From assembly GCF_020252395.1 (NCBI RefSeq), contig NZ_JADCDB010000004.1, forward strand, positions 62,001 through 126,000: 64,000 nucleotides of DNA. Reading direction: 5' to 3'. The translations under genes and the position numbers were made by a program. The DNA comes from Aestuariivirga sp. Lineage in GTDB: Bacteria > Pseudomonadota > Alphaproteobacteria > Rhizobiales > Aestuariivirgaceae. The notes below the pieces were generated by a model, which was not told the DNA's origin, made no database searches, and saw only the letters and a program-made list of their open reading frames with translations. Shown here piece after piece: positions 45,734 through 54,714 of this stretch. Each line of letters opens with the position of its first letter. The stretch's first letter is position 1.

Positions 45734-47263
45734 ATGTTCTCGATACCGAAAAACGCCGTTTACCGGAGAATCAACCGCAGAAAGTTCCTTGAATTGGGCG
45801 GCGGCGCCGCCACTGCTCTCGGTGCTGGCGGCCTGACCCTTGGTCTCGGCTCCACCATCACCCGCTCCAAGGTTCAGGCCGCGTCGACCGACGATGCGAA
45901 GTGGAAGCAATATGCCGGTTCGAAGCTTGTCTTCATGTCGGAGAATACCCCTCCGTCCTTCGCGATCCGCGACAATATCAAGGCCTTTACCGATAAAACC
46001 GGCATCGAAGTCACAATTCTCACCGACGACCTTCCGGTGGTGCAGCAAAAGGTCGGCATCGACCTGCGCGGCGGCAAAGCGGACTACGTGCTGAACTATG
46101 TGCAGGACAAGCCGATCGGTTCGCCCTTCGCGGATTTCTACGCTGACCTCACGCCGATGTTCGGCGACGAAACCCTGCCGCAGGACCCGGAAGGTTATGG
46201 TGACGACGCCTGGTTCACAAACTTCCTTTCCGCTTGCGGCCGCTTCTACCAGAAGGGCAAGATCATCGCTCTTCCCTATGACGCGGCAATCGCCTGTACC
46301 TTCTACCGTCAGGATCTCTTCGAGGCGAACAGCAAGGACTTCGAAGCCGAGTACGGATACAGGCTGGAGTTCAACAAGGATTCGACATGGCAGAACGTGA
46401 TCGACATGGCCACCTTCTTCAAGAAGGCCAAGGAGTCCGGCAAGGATGTCCCCTATGGCTATGCCCAGCATCAGGGCTCCTTCGCGTGGACCACGCAGCT
46501 TGACATCCAGCGCTTCCTCTTCGCCAATGGCCGCTGGATGGACTGGAATATCGACGACGTCTATGGCTCGAAAGAACCGGGCAAGACGAACTGGGGCGAT
46601 GAGCAGTCTGTGTTCATGCTGCAGAAGTTCAAGGCACTGGCGGATGTCTGCCATCCGGACAACCTTGCCAACGGCACGCTTGAGCTCAACACCGTCTACC
46701 AGTCCGGCAATATCGCGATGCAGACGCAGTATCACGAATTTGCGGCCTCGATCGAGGACGAGTCCAAGTCGCGTGCGGCCGGCGGCAAGACCGCCTACGC
46801 GCCCTGCCCGAAGGGCGATCCGAAGTGGATCAAGAACGGCGGCGAGCCGGTGAACGGCACGAATTGCGGCATCGGCGGCATCGGCATCAACGGCAATGCT
46901 TCCGACGACCTCAAGCGCGCGGCCTACATCTTTGCAATCTGGTCGGTGTCCCAGGACAACCAGTACAACGTGCTCAAGGGCCTCGGCGGCACGCCGACAC
47001 GCAAGTCCGTGCTTGAACGCGAAGACGTCAAGAAGGCCGCGCAGCGTCCGACCACCATGCCGAACGCGCTGACCTTCGACGCCGTCTACAACTTCGGCAT
47101 CAAGGATCCGAACTTCGTACTCGGCCCGAAGATCCCCAACGCCAACGAGTATCACTCGATCCTCGCGGGCGAGGTTCAGAAGTGCCTGTCGAACGAGCTG
47201 TCTCCCGAAGAGGCCGCGAAGTCGATCCAGACCCAGCTCGACGAGCTGAACGGCGCGGGCTAA
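45734..47263 (+). CDS. Exported solute-binding protein of a sugar-type ABC importer (Tat signal)
   Basis: A 509-residue family 1 extracellular binding protein. The N-terminus NRRKFLELGGGAATALGAGG is a twin-arginine signal, so it is exported folded. The mature part has the two-lobe pattern of maltose/glycerol-3-phosphate-type proteins with YVLNYVQDKPIG, ALPYDAAIACTFYRQDLFEA and a Trp-rich middle (RWMDWNIDDVYG). It is longer than most (usual 420-450). GGGAGAA precedes the ATG. The importer genes follow directly and the aco-like enzymes lie just upstream, so it probably brings in their substrate or its precursor; ligand unknown. Confidence 0.85.
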   Translation: MFSIPKNAVYRRINRRKFLELGGGAATALGAGGLTLGLGSTITRSKVQAASTDDAKWKQYAGSKLVFMSENTPPSFAIRDNIKAFTDKTGIEVTILTDDLPVVQQKVGIDLRGGKADYVLNYVQDKPIGSPFADFYADLTPMFGDETLPQDPEGYGDDAWFTNFLSACGRFYQKGKIIALPYDAAIACTFYRQDLFEANSKDFEAEYGYRLEFNKDSTWQNVIDMATFFKKAKESGKDVPYGYAQHQGSFAWTTQLDIQRFLFANGRWMDWNIDDVYGSKEPGKTNWGDEQSVFMLQKFKALADVCHPDNLANGTLELNTVYQSGNIAMQTQYHEFAASIEDESKSRAAGGKTAYAPCPKGDPKWIKNGGEPVNGTNCGIGGIGINGNASDDLKRAAYIFAIWSVSQDNQYNVLKGLGGTPTRKSVLEREDVKKAAQRPTTMPNALTFDAVYNFGIKDPNFVLGPKIPNANEYHSILAGEVQKCLSNELSPEEAAKSIQTQLDELNGAG

Positions 47264-47336
47264 TCGCTCCGCTACACATTGACCGGCGGCGGCAATCTGC
47301 CGCCGGTGCAAATCCCCTCAACCATCGAGCGAGCCG

Positions 47337-48356
47337 ATGACAGACGCATCCATGCCAAATCGAGGCGGGGCGGCCCGGAAGACTTCGGGCGGCAGCCGAA
47401 ACATGGACCTTTTCCGTGTCCGCCAGTTTCCGGACAGCGTGGAGTCGCGTCCGGTTCCCATGTCCGTCACGGAACCGGCCTCTCTCAATAAGCCGCGCTC
47501 GAAGAGCTTCTACTTCTGGCTCATGGCGCCTGCCATCCTGGTTCTGGCGTTCATATCGATCTATCCGTTCTTCTGGATGATCTACATGAGTCTCCACGAC
47601 GTTGACATCGGCCACGTCGAGTGGAACAACTTCGCCAATTTCATCAAGCTGCCGTCCGACACACGCTTCCTCATGGGGTGGGTTTTGCTCGCTCAGTACA
47701 GCGCCATGTGTCTGACGCTGCAGATCGTCATTGGCGTGTTCCTGGCGCTGGCCCTCAACGGAACACGGCTTGAGAAGATTCTTGTCACGACGCTGTTGAT
47801 GCCAATGATGATGGCGCCTCTGGTCGCCGGCATGGTGTGGTATTTCCTCTATAACGGAACGTTCGGCTGGTATCACTGGCTGCTGCAGAGCCTTGGGATC
47901 CTCGGGCCGAAGTCGATCCTCGCCAGCTCGAATACGGCGATGATCGGTCTCGTGCTTGTCGACGTTTGGCAATGGACGCCGCTCATTACGCTCATCACCC
48001 TTGCCGGCCTGAAGCGCGTTCCGCAGGATCAGCTTGAAGCCAACATGGTCGACGGGGCTTCTCCGTTCCGGAACTTCGTTTCCGTTACGCTGCCGAATCT
48101 CTATCCGGTGTTGCTGATCGCGATCATGCTCCGGTTCATGGATAATTTCCGCTTCATCGACTCGATTCTCGTGCTCACCGGCGGCGGCCCCGGCAATGCG
48201 ACCAAGATCCTGCCCGTCTACCTCTTCGAGGTGTCGTTCAAGTTCTTCAAGCTGGGCCGTGGCGCCGCGATCGCACTGATCCTTCTCGTTGTCACCATCA
48301 TTCTCGGAAAACTCCTGGTGCGTGTGTTCGACCGCCAGCAGCCAAGCAAGGTGTAA
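47337..48356 (+). CDS. ABC permease, MalF type
   Basis: A 339-residue inner-membrane protein with six helices after an N-terminal cytoplasmic region of about 60 residues. The coupling loop is EANMVDGASPFRNFVSVTLP, and LVLTGGGPGNATKILPVYLFE is the usual MalF-type segment. The first ATG gives an unusually long polar N-terminus; internal ATGs (for example at the MDLFRV or MSVTEP segments) are possible starts. Three bases separate its stop from the next permease, which forms the other half of the pore. Confidence 0.88.
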   Translation: MTDASMPNRGGAARKTSGGSRNMDLFRVRQFPDSVESRPVPMSVTEPASLNKPRSKSFYFWLMAPAILVLAFISIYPFFWMIYMSLHDVDIGHVEWNNFANFIKLPSDTRFLMGWVLLAQYSAMCLTLQIVIGVFLALALNGTRLEKILVTTLLMPMMMAPLVAGMVWYFLYNGTFGWYHWLLQSLGILGPKSILASSNTAMIGLVLVDVWQWTPLITLITLAGLKRVPQDQLEANMVDGASPFRNFVSVTLPNLYPVLLIAIMLRFMDNFRFIDSILVLTGGGPGNATKILPVYLFEVSFKFFKLGRGAAIALILLVVTIILGKLLVRVFDRQQPSKV

Positions 48357-48359
48357 GCA

Positions 48360-49238
48360 ATGGCGTCCCGCGAAGTCATTCAGTACGAAACGCCGTTGTC
48401 GAGGGCGTTCAGGTGGTTCTCCGCCGTCTTCCTCGCCTTCTATGTGGTGTGGACGGTGCTGCCGCTGTTCATCATGTTTATGTCGTCCTTCAAGGACCTG
48501 CTCGAGGCGTTTAAACTTCCGGCGGTGGGAGACTGGGCAGGGGTCACCGTGTTTTTTGAATTCACGCCGACAACCAAGCACTACTATGAGCTCTTCGCCC
48601 GTCTTGGCTTCACAACCTACCTGTTCAATTCGCTCGTCGCGGCGGGCGGGTCCGCGGTGGTGTCGGTCATCCTGGGGTCGATGTGCGCCTATTCGCTGTC
48701 GCGCATCGATTTCAAGGGCAAGGGCGATCTCTTCTTCTGGATAATCTCGACCCGCATGGCGCCAGTCGTCGCAGTCATGGTTCCTCTCTACTGGATATTC
48801 CGGCAGTTGGACCTTGTCGGGACGCTTCCGGGCCTCATTCTCGCATACACGACCTTCAACCTCCCCTTCGCCATCTGGATATTGAAGGGCTTCTTCGACA
48901 ATGTGCCCTACGCCATCGAGGAGGCGCAGATGATCGATGGCGCAACCAGGTTCCAGGCGCTTCGTGCGATCCTGCCACTGGTTGCACCGGGCATTGGCGC
49001 TTTCGTCGTGCTGTGCATACTCTTTGCGTGGAATGACTACCTGTTCGCCGCCATCATCGGTTCGGGTGGCGCCAAGACCTTGCCGGCCGCGACGCGCGAA
49101 TTGGTGCAGCCCCAGAACATCCAGTGGGGGCAGATCATGGCGGCCGGCGTCGTCACGACGCTGCCGATGATGTTCCTCGGCCTCGTCATCCGTAAGTATC
49201 TCGTCACGGGCCTCACCATGGGCGCGGTCAAGGAATAG
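48360..49238 (+). CDS. ABC permease, MalG type
   Basis: A 292-residue inner-membrane protein with six helices and the MalG-type coupling loop EEAQMIDGATRFQALRAILP. The N-terminal FSAVFLAFYVVWTVLPLFI helix and the final VTGLTMGAVKE are typical of the family. It pairs with the upstream permease and the downstream ATPase. The start follows the previous stop by three bases. Confidence 0.9.
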   Translation: MASREVIQYETPLSRAFRWFSAVFLAFYVVWTVLPLFIMFMSSFKDLLEAFKLPAVGDWAGVTVFFEFTPTTKHYYELFARLGFTTYLFNSLVAAGGSAVVSVILGSMCAYSLSRIDFKGKGDLFFWIISTRMAPVVAVMVPLYWIFRQLDLVGTLPGLILAYTTFNLPFAIWILKGFFDNVPYAIEEAQMIDGATRFQALRAILPLVAPGIGAFVVLCILFAWNDYLFAAIIGSGGAKTLPAATRELVQPQNIQWGQIMAAGVVTTLPMMFLGLVIRKYLVTGLTMGAVKE

Positions 49239-49250
49239 CAGGAGCTCGCA

Positions 49251-50345
49251 ATGGCAAAGGTGTCATTCAGGAACGTGTGGAAGAAATACGGCGACATGCC
49301 CGCCGTCAAGGATCTCAACATCGAGTGTCCGGACGGATCGTTCCTGTCGGTTCTCGGTCCGTCAGGATGCGGCAAATCATCGACGATGCGCATGGTTGCG
49401 GGCCTTGAGCATATCACGTCCGGGCAGATCCTGTTCGACGAGCGCCCGATCAACGGCCTGGCTCCCAAGGATCGGGACGTGGCCATGGTGTTCGAGAACT
49501 ATGCGCTTTATCCGCACAAGAGCGTTTACGAAAACATGGCGAACCCCCTGAAGTTACGGGGGCAGGATGCTTCGGTTATCAAGGAGCGGGTAACGGCTGC
49601 CGCCAAGCTCCTCGAGATCAATCATCTTCTTGAACGCCGTCCACAGGAATTGTCCGGCGGTCAGAAGCAGCGCGTTGCCATTGGGCGCGCCATCGTGCGG
49701 GAGCCGAATCTGTTTTTGTTCGACGAGCCGATCGCCCATCTTGACGCCAAGCTGCGCGCTCACATGCGTGGCGAAATCAAGCATCTGCAGCGCACGCTGG
49801 GAACGACGATGATCTACGTGACCCACGATCAGCTCGAAGCCATGTCGATGGCGGACACGATCGCTGTCATGCATGATGGGGAGTTGCAGCAACTCGGCAC
49901 GCCGCGGGAAGTTTACAATCATCCGGTAAATGCCTGGGTGGCCGGTTTTGTCGGCGAACCGGCGATGAACTTCGTTGACGTCGGGGTGGAGGACCGCGCC
50001 GGACGCGCGCACTTCATTCACCAGAATTTCGCAGTTCCCGTCACCGAGGAACAGCAGCGCCGGCTCTCCGATGGCTCGCGCGGGAGCGCATTGCGCATGG
50101 GCGTGCGGCCGGACGCTCTTTCGATTTCGATGACGAAGCCATCGGACAGTTGCATTACGGGCAAGATCTTCGTGACCGAGCTGCTTGGCGGAGACATGAT
50201 TGTCGATGTCGATCTGGACGATTGCCGCATCCGGGTAAAGACCTCCACCGAGTTTTCGGGCGAAGAAGGTCAGACTTGCTACATGACGGTCAACACGAAC
50301 AAGTGGCATGCGTTCTCGAAGGAGAACGGCAAGGCATTCTTCTAG
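49251..50345 (+). CDS. ABC ATPase, MalK/UgpC type
   Basis: A 364-residue ATPase with Walker A LGPSGCGKSSTMRM, Q-loop AMVFENYALYPHKSVYENMA (Gln of the usual VFQ replaced by Glu), signature LSGGQKQRV, Walker B LFLFDEPIAHLDAKL and the His of VTHDQLEAMS, followed by a C-terminal TOBE regulatory domain (from about residue 235). The VFE form of the Q-loop occurs in UgpC/MalK-type proteins. It energises the two permeases upstream. CAGGAG precedes the ATG. Fourth gene of the importer set, 14 bases before the AhpD-like gene. Confidence 0.9.
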   Translation: MAKVSFRNVWKKYGDMPAVKDLNIECPDGSFLSVLGPSGCGKSSTMRMVAGLEHITSGQILFDERPINGLAPKDRDVAMVFENYALYPHKSVYENMANPLKLRGQDASVIKERVTAAAKLLEINHLLERRPQELSGGQKQRVAIGRAIVREPNLFLFDEPIAHLDAKLRAHMRGEIKHLQRTLGTTMIYVTHDQLEAMSMADTIAVMHDGELQQLGTPREVYNHPVNAWVAGFVGEPAMNFVDVGVEDRAGRAHFIHQNFAVPVTEEQQRRLSDGSRGSALRMGVRPDALSISMTKPSDSCITGKIFVTELLGGDMIVDVDLDDCRIRVKTSTEFSGEEGQTCYMTVNTNKWHAFSKENGKAFF

Positions 50346-50359
50346 GCAAGGAGCACGTC

Positions 50360-50695
50360 ATGGCTGACGCAAAGGAAAAACTCGAGGCAGTCAATAGCCG
50401 CCTCATGGGGCTGTTCAAAGCCGAGAAGCAGACGATGATGGCCTTCAACAGCCTCGCCGTGGCGGCCACGAGACCCGGAAAGATCTCCGCCGCGCTGAAG
50501 GAATTGACGGCGGTGGCCATTGCCGTCGCAAAGGGTTGCGAGGACTGCATCATTTATCATGCGTCCGCGGCCAGGAAGCACGGCGCCTCGCGCGAAGAGT
50601 TGATTGAGATGCTTGCGGTTTCGGTTGAGATGTCGGGAGGACCTGGTGCTGTCTATGCCGCAAAGGCGCTGGAGGCATTTGACCAGTTGACATGA
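50360..50695 (+). CDS. AhpD-like / carboxymuconolactone decarboxylase family protein
   Basis: A 111-residue helical protein with the AhpD-type redox motif CEDCIIYH (CXXC plus His four residues on) and the GASREELIEMLAVSVEMSGGP segment of the CMD family. Members act as peroxidase partners or decarboxylases; the CXXC form reduces disulfide or lipoyl groups in some proteins (AhpD is re-reduced by lipoyl-E2). That makes its place after a lipoyl-E2 operon suggestive. CAAGGAG precedes ATG 50360. Last gene of the right-hand operon; transposase remnants follow. Confidence 0.85.
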   Translation: MADAKEKLEAVNSRLMGLFKAEKQTMMAFNSLAVAATRPGKISAALKELTAVAIAVAKGCEDCIIYHASAARKHGASREELIEMLAVSVEMSGGPGAVYAAKALEAFDQLT

Positions 50696-50714
50696 TTGTT
50701 TGATGTTCGCTCGT

Positions 50715-50972
50715 TCAGTCGCGCCCTTCGGCCGCGGGCAAGGGATATGGGCTTCCCGCGCTGGCCCGGCCGTTCAAGCGTTCCTCCCGTCGAGGGTCAG
50801 AGGGCCATGACGAACTGATTGCTGAAACCGGCAGATGAACCTTGAGCTTGGCGAAGGCCATTTCGATGGGATTGAGGTCGGGGCTGTATGGGGGCAGGAA
50901 CACGAGCCGGGCGCCACATGCCTTGATGGCTGCTTCAGCGCGGGCAGTCTTGTGACTGGAGAGATTATCCAT
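50715..50972 (-). pseudogene. IS630-type transposase remnant
   Basis: The minus strand reads MDNLSSHKTARAEAAIKACG then LVFLPPYSPDLNPIEMAFAK, the diagnostic C-terminal part of IS630-family transposases (second and third catalytic acids). After LKVHL it loses similarity, probably through a frameshift, and the N-terminal half is absent. It is a stub 20 bases from the AhpD-like gene. Confidence 0.85.
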
Positions 50973-51147
50973 CGGTTGTGAACAATTCCCAAGCCGTTGA
51001 TTTCGGACTTTGATCGCATCGCTTGAAGTCTTCGATTCTGCAGGAAAGCGGGGCGTCGATCGTGGTTTCCTTGCAAGTTTATTCTGCGATTCACTGAGGT
51101 CGCGATGCGTGATTCACTCTGCCGGCAGATCGGCGGAGGATTGGGCG

Positions 51148-51231
51148 ATGAAGCCACGTGAGCGGCGCGGGACGGGCGAGATGGACTTGTTCCGGTCACG
51201 CCTCGGCCAGATCATCAACATTGAACCATGA
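51148..51231 (+). pseudogene. N-terminal stub of an IS5-type transposase
   Basis: A 27-residue frame MKPRERRGTGEMDLFRSRLG ends after QIINIEP. IS5-family transposases begin in this manner (..TGE.D.FR.RLDQIIN). GCGGAGGA precedes the ATG. The rest of the element is missing. The short repeat of GATTCACT (around 51090 and 51112) just upstream may be a relic of the IS end. Confidence 0.5.
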
Positions 51232-51298
51232 GTTCGATCGAGCGGTCGAAGAAAGCCAAGGCCGAGGGCCACCGCGCCGCCGGGCAGGGTTGAGCCAG

Positions 51299-51737
51299 TT
51301 ACCGGCCTGACGGAAGCTCAGCCTCCGCCTTGGTGAGCAGCCGCCAGCCGGCCACGGCAAAAATCAGTTCGATCACCGTATAGGCCACCAGAAGCGGGTG
51401 CGGCCAGCCGTCCACCAGAATGCTGAGGATGCGGCCAGCCGTCCACCAGAATGCTGAGGATGCGGCCCAGCGCCAGCCCAACCATGAACACAACGAGGCT
51501 CCAAAGGGCCGGAATACGCAAGCCCGGCATGAAGGCGCCTGCGGCCCAGAAGCAGGCAAGCGCCAGGTAGAGACCCATGACCGCACGGAAAACATGGCGG
51601 ATGTTGACCGCCGAGGCATCGATGCCGAACAGCCACCCGAGGCTCCGCCCGGGGGACAGACCGTAGGACAGGGCAATCGGGGTGAGCCCGAGGGCGGTCA
51701 CCAGCAGGAACAGACTCTGGGCGCGGCCTTTCTGCAA
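51299..51737 (-). pseudogene. DUF4345 membrane protein gene broken by a 31-bp tandem duplication
   Basis: Two minus-strand frames make one protein of about 135 residues. The first (from TTG 51737) reads four-helix DUF4345 sequence: VNIRHVFRAVMGLYLALACF, then LGLALGRILSILVDGWPHP. After the duplicated 31 bases the reading shifts; the second frame (ending at 51299) starts again at the same VDGWPHP and continues LLVAYTVIELIFAVAGWRLL. Removing one repeat unit restores one uninterrupted frame. The protein would span the inner membrane four times; its function is unknown. The start codon (TTG, GAAGAGG seven bases upstream) is tentative. Confidence 0.8.
51399..51460. repeat. Perfect 31-bp tandem duplication
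   Basis: Bases 51399-51429 and 51430-51460 are identical, starting TGCGGCCAGCCGTCCACCAG. Since 31 is not a multiple of three, it shifts the DUF4345 frame. The absence of any differences between units suggests a recent event or an assembly artefact. Confidence 0.95.
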
Positions 51738-51884
51738 CTTGCAGCCTCTTCACCGAACGGTTTCTCGGACCTTTCAGAACGCAAGACTGTAACGATGGAC
51801 CCTTGCCAGCAACCTCTTTGCAAAGCTGCTCCGCACAAGGAAAATGAGCGGGGCGCGCCGGCGCATGAGCTTAGGCCCGCGGCG

Positions 51885-53318
51885 TCACGTTCCGATCCAC
51901 GCCACGGCCAGCACCGCGCCGCAGGTGGGGCGCAGCAGGCGCGTGGCCTCCTCGATGTGGCTGCCGGAGGTGGCCACGTCATCGACGAGCAGCGCCGGAC
52001 CGGAGATCGTCTCCGTCAGCGACATGCGCGCCCGGCGGACATTGTTCTTCGGGTGCGAACTGCCACCACCACGCGGCAGGCTGAGGCAGGACAGCACCGG
52101 CAGCCCGGTGAGCGAGCCCAGCGACCGGGCGATCTCGAGCGACAGGCAACTGTCACCGGCGCTGTTGCCGCAGGGCACGGGAACGATGAACTTGAACGCC
52201 GACAGGCCGACGAAATGATTGATTTCGCCAGCCATGCGCGATGCCACGGCGTGGCTCAGTTCCAGCGGAACATTCTGCTTCAGGGCCTTGAGCGCGGCGA
52301 TCTGATAGGTGCGGATCGGCAGCCGCCAGCTTTCGAAGGTGAGATAGCTGATGCCGTTTCTTTCGCGCAGCGCGCGCCGCCGCACCAGCGTGTCGAGGAG
52401 GAAGCGCATCGATGGCTCCTCGAAACCGTGAACTTCCTGGTGGGTGGGCTTGAAACGGCGGCTCAGCGTCTCCGCGCGCCGGCTGATGGCGGTGACGTCG
52501 CGAGCCGAGAAGTAGACGAAGTACTGCTTCGTATCCATCGGGCTGAAGGGCGTGGCATTGACCACGAAGACCTGCATGCCGCCATCCGGATGCGGCCGGA
52601 TCACCTCATAGGGCGGCGGCGAAATGCCGGTGTCGAGCGCCTTGCGGAACAGAAACGACGCGGCATCGCCCGACTGCAGCCCGATGTCGCCCACGCGTTG
52701 GCCGACGAGATCGGCCACCTTGCGGCCAACGGTTTCGGCAAGCGATGCGCTGATGGCGAGAATCTTCAGCCGGTCATCGACAAGCCCCACCAGGTTGGGC
52801 GATATCTCCACGCTGGCGGCCACCTCGGCCAGGGTGGCGACGGCGGACACATGCTCGCTGTCATCGTCGAGAGCCGCGAAATGCGGATCGAGCTTCTCCC
52901 GGCTCAGCTGCGCCGCCTCCCTTACCGCCCTGAGCCGCGCCTCGGAAAGCCGCTTCACGCCGGACGTGCCGAGAATGATGAGCGAGGTCGTGTGCCTCCC
53001 GGTCACCGAAACCGGCGCCCGCACGAACAGGGTGCAATTCGAAATCCCCAGCGATGCGGCGAAGTTCCGGTAGAACCGCTCGGTCCCGGCGGCATATTTC
53101 ACCACGAACTGATCGCGCTCATAGGGGGCTTTTTCGAGATCGAATTCGAAGACCCGGAAGCGGTAATCGATGCCATAGCTGGCGAGGAGACGGGTCCGCC
53201 CCTCTCGGTGATAAGTGAGGATTGCCGCCTGCCCACCGCAGATTCCGGCCGCCGTCGCGCAGATACGCTCGAGAATGACAAGCGCGCTCTCTTCCGGTTC
53301 GACATCCTCCAGCTTCAT
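51885..53318 (-). CDS. GAF-PAS-phosphoribosyltransferase fusion protein
   Basis: A 477-residue protein joining sensor and PRTase modules. Residues about 15-160 look like a GAF domain; about 180-290 like a PAS domain (ISPNLVGLVDDRLKILAISA, then a VNATPFSPMD strand); the C-terminal part (about 370-477) is a type I phosphoribosyltransferase ending with the PRPP loop ALLVDDVATSGSHIEEATRL near residue 443. The PRTase resembles ComF-type proteins. No kinase, cyclase or DNA-binding domain is seen. ATG 53318 is chosen at the start of conserved character; a TTG at 53381 is possible. No operon partner: folD and neighbours to the right are a separate unit. Function unknown; a ligand-gated PRTase is inference. 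Confidence 0.75.
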   Translation of the reverse strand: MKLEDVEPEESALVILERICATAAGICGGQAAILTYHREGRTRLLASYGIDYRFRVFEFDLEKAPYERDQFVVKYAAGTERFYRNFAASLGISNCTLFVRAPVSVTGRHTTSLIILGTSGVKRLSEARLRAVREAAQLSREKLDPHFAALDDDSEHVSAVATLAEVAASVEISPNLVGLVDDRLKILAISASLAETVGRKVADLVGQRVGDIGLQSGDAASFLFRKALDTGISPPPYEVIRPHPDGGMQVFVVNATPFSPMDTKQYFVYFSARDVTAISRRAETLSRRFKPTHQEVHGFEEPSMRFLLDTLVRRRALRERNGISYLTFESWRLPIRTYQIAALKALKQNVPLELSHAVASRMAGEINHFVGLSAFKFIVPVPCGNSAGDSCLSLEIARSLGSLTGLPVLSCLSLPRGGGSSHPKNNVRRARMSLTETISGPALLVDDVATSGSHIEEATRLLRPTCGAVLAVAWIGT

Positions 53319-53506
53319 TGTCGGCACTTTCCCCGAACCATTATGGGATTGATTACAATCAAAGGCTTCGCGTTGACGCAAGGCGCGATTATGGCGGGTG
53401 ACGAAAAATCATGCAACGGCGCCGACAAGGGGCGGCAACCCGGCGCGCTGCCCGGAAGATGGTCATTTGCAACCCTCCTCCCCCGGTCTGGGAAAGGCGG
53501 TGCGGG

Positions 53507-54385
53507 CTACATCGCGGGCTGTTCGATGCCCCTGGCGGCGCAGGCGGCCTTGACGGTGTTGTAGAGCAGGCAAGCGATGGTCATGGGACCCACGCCGCCC
53601 GGCACCGGGGTGATGGCGCCCGCCACCTTTTCGCAGGAAGCATAGTCGCAGTCGCCCACGAGCTTGCCCTTGCCGTCGCGCTCGATACGGTTGATGCCCA
53701 CGTCGATCACCGTGGCGCCCGGCTTGAGCCAGTCGCCCTTCACCATCTCCGGCCGGCCCACGGCGGCGATGACGAGGTCGGCGCGCCGCACCACGGCGGG
53801 CAGGTCACTGGTCTTCGAATGCGCGATGGTGACGGTGCAGTTCTCGGCCAGCAGCAGTTGCGCCACCGGCTTGCCGACGATGTTGGAGCGGCCGATGATG
53901 ACGGCCTCGATCCCGTCGAGCTTGCCCAGCACGTCCTTGGCCAGCATCACGGAGCCCACCGGCGTGCAGGGCACGAGCGCGTCCTGGCCGGTCGACAGCT
54001 TGCCGACATTGACCACATGGAAGCCGTCGACATCCTTCGCCGACGAGATAGCGGCCAGCACCTTCATCGTGTCGATGTGCCTGGGCAGCGGCAACTGGAC
54101 GAGGATGCCGTGGACGGCGGGGTCGTTGTTGAGCTTGTCGACCAAGGCAAGCAGGTCCTTTTCAGGCGTCCCGGCCGGGAGCTTGTGTTCCCAGGAGTTC
54201 ATGCCGGCCTCGACCGTCTGCTTGGCCTTGTTGGCCACATAGACCTTGGAGGCCGGGTCCTCGCCCACCAGCACAACGGCAAGGCCGGGGGTGAAGCCAT
54301 GCCTGGACTTCAGGCTGTCCACAGCCTTGGCGATGCGCCCCCTGAGGCCTTCCGCGAAGGCCTTGCCGTCAATAACTTTCGCCAT
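53507..54385 (-). CDS. folD: Methylenetetrahydrofolate dehydrogenase / cyclohydrolase
   Basis: A 292-residue FolD. Catalytic Lys is in [40 protein letters not shown] (NADP site) and [17 protein letters not shown] are canonical. It interconverts 5,10-methylene-THF and 10-formyl-THF in the cytoplasm. ATG 54385 starts the family fold and has GGAAGGAAA upstream; the open frame extends to 54427 across the end of the DUF167 gene. Third gene of a minus-strand trio YggT, DUF167, folD. C1 units released by the dimethylglycine-type enzyme at 25.5-27.9 kb would enter here. Confidence 0.95.
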   Translation of the reverse strand: MAKVIDGKAFAEGLRGRIAKAVDSLKSRHGFTPGLAVVLVGEDPASKVYVANKAKQTVEAGMNSWEHKLPAGTPEKDLLALVDKLNNDPAVHGILVQLPLPRHIDTMKVLAAISSAKDVDGFHVVNVGKLSTGQDALVPCTPVGSVMLAKDVLGKLDGIEAVIIGRSNIVGKPVAQLLLAENCTVTIAHSKTSDLPAVVRRADLVIAAVGRPEMVKGDWLKPGATVIDVGINRIERDGKGKLVGDCDYASCEKVAGAITPVPGGVGPMTIACLLYNTVKAACAARGIEQPAM

Positions 54386-54387
54386 AT

Positions 54388-54714
54388 TCAATTTTCCTTC
54401 CCTGCATTCACTTTCCTGGCAATCCATGCCTCAAGTTCTGCAGGATTTCCAGTGACCAGAATTGTCTTGTTGCGCTCGGTTTCGCCCGAAACCAGTTCGA
54501 ACGCCGACTTCGGCATCCGGCAGGCCTTGGCGAGGGTCTCGATAACCGCCTTGTTGGCACGCCCATTGTCCGGCACCGCCGTGACCTTCACGGCCAGCGA
54601 CACCGTGCCGTCAGAGGTTACATGGAGGCCCGAAACCTCGTCCCGCGAGGATTTGGGCGTAACGCGCAGGCTGAGAAGCAGCCCGCCCTTGCCGGGGCGG
54701 AGCGGCGAGTTCAC
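54388..54714 (-). CDS. DUF167 (YggU) family protein
   Basis: A 108-residue DUF167 protein: [20 protein letters not shown] at the start, [21 protein letters not shown] (conserved P..G.AN..) and [19 protein letters not shown]. The fold is a small alpha/beta domain of unknown function, widely paired with YggT. Its start overlaps the yggT-like stop by four bases and folD begins three bases after its stop, so the three are probably one transcript. Confidence 0.9.
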   Translation of the reverse strand: MNSPLRPGKGGLLLSLRVTPKSSRDEVSGLHVTSDGTVSLAVKVTAVPDNGRANKAVIETLAKACRMPKSAFELVSGETERNKTILVTGNPAELEAWIARKVNAGKEN

